6,962 bases of DNA from Planctomycetota bacterium. GTDB taxonomy: Bacteria; Planctomycetota; Planctomycetia; Planctomycetales; Planctomycetaceae. The stretch is from the NCBI GenBank assembly GCA_027622115.1, contig JAQBZS010000385.1:1-6962 (forward strand), given 5' to 3'. Under the pieces are notes generated by a model that saw nothing but the letters and a program-made list of their open reading frames with translations, did no database searches and was not told the origin of the DNA. A program made the position numbers and the translations under genes. Shown piece by piece: positions 6,751 through 6,962 of this stretch (its first letter is position 1; each line of letters opens with the position of its first letter).

Positions 6751-6962
6751 CCTGAGGCAACCGCCAAATCTGAAATCCGTAAGCCAGACGCCCAAGTGCT
6801 TCGCGCACTTTGCGAAGGTCAGGCAAATCAACCACATCGACCGCAAATTAACAGAGTGGCGGTGGAGCGGTTCCCTCTCCGGGCGACGAGGACGAAGGGC
6901 ACTCCAATCAAAAAAACGCGGGAATTGAGGACTTGGGGGGGCAGGCTTACGACTTTCAGATT
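6751..6962. other. Non-coding tail after the DUF1501 gene
   Basis: No supported gene in the remaining 212 bases. An overlapping frame running to 6928 begins inside the DUF1501 gene, is rich in Arg, Lys and Ser and has no domain, so I reject it. The end of the window carries a run of seven G (around 6936-6942) and a run of A (around 6911-6916) that are not part of any recognisable element. Confidence 0.5.
6799..6817 (+). terminator. Short inverted repeat after the DUF1501 gene, weak terminator candidate
   Basis: CTTCGC (6799-6804) and GCGAAG (6812-6817) form a perfect 6-bp stem with a 7-base loop, about 50 bases after the DUF1501 stop. No T-run follows on the plus strand, so if it acts in termination it is not a canonical intrinsic terminator. 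An alternative smaller stem GTGC/GCAC (6796-6808) competes with it. Confidence 0.3.

Noticed and set aside
6734..6928. 64-codon plus-strand frame at the right end
   Set aside because: It starts inside the DUF1501 gene, has low-complexity basic composition, no domain and no ribosome binding site.

Overview
The window looks like chromosomal DNA from a planctomycete, probably of the Pirellulaceae (Rhodopirellula-like) type. This is inferred from three things: a DUF1501 (Planctomycetes-expanded) secreted protein, a membrane-anchored von Willebrand factor A (VWA) protein with a long lineage-type C-terminal region, and moderately high GC with many long antisense shadow frames. Genus and species cannot be fixed from the sequence alone. 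No rRNA, tRNA, CRISPR array, insertion sequence or phage gene is visible.

Left arm, minus strand (1-1914). Two genes run leftwards. The first encodes a STAS-domain protein with three predicted membrane helices (1171-1914; its frame stays open to 2040). After 56 bases comes a GspE/PulE/PilB-family secretion or pilus assembly ATPase (1-1114), whose C-terminus is cut off by the left edge. The ATPase is a short form: it lacks the usual N-terminal domain and has lost most of the cysteine zinc motif. Their spacing and shared direction suggest one transcription unit.

Centre (1915-2625). This is a long divergent intergenic region. The only coding candidate is a 30-residue single-helix membrane peptide (2427-2519) with a good Shine-Dalgarno sequence.

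Right arm, plus strand (2626-6750). The first gene encodes a 666-residue inner-membrane-anchored VWA protein with an intact DxSxS metal site. After 222 bases holding a 12-bp perfect palindrome and a small tandem repeat comes a 157-residue HExxH zinc-metallopeptidase-like protein with no visible secretion signal. It is followed 33 bases later by a Tat-exported DUF1501 protein of the alkaline-phosphatase-like superfamily. Both of these last two genes have strong Shine-Dalgarno sequences and are probably co-transcribed.

No textbook multi-gene system is complete here. The most unusual items are the small HELAH protein beside a lone DUF1501 gene, and the STAS-membrane protein paired with a zinc-motif-depleted GspE-type ATPase.
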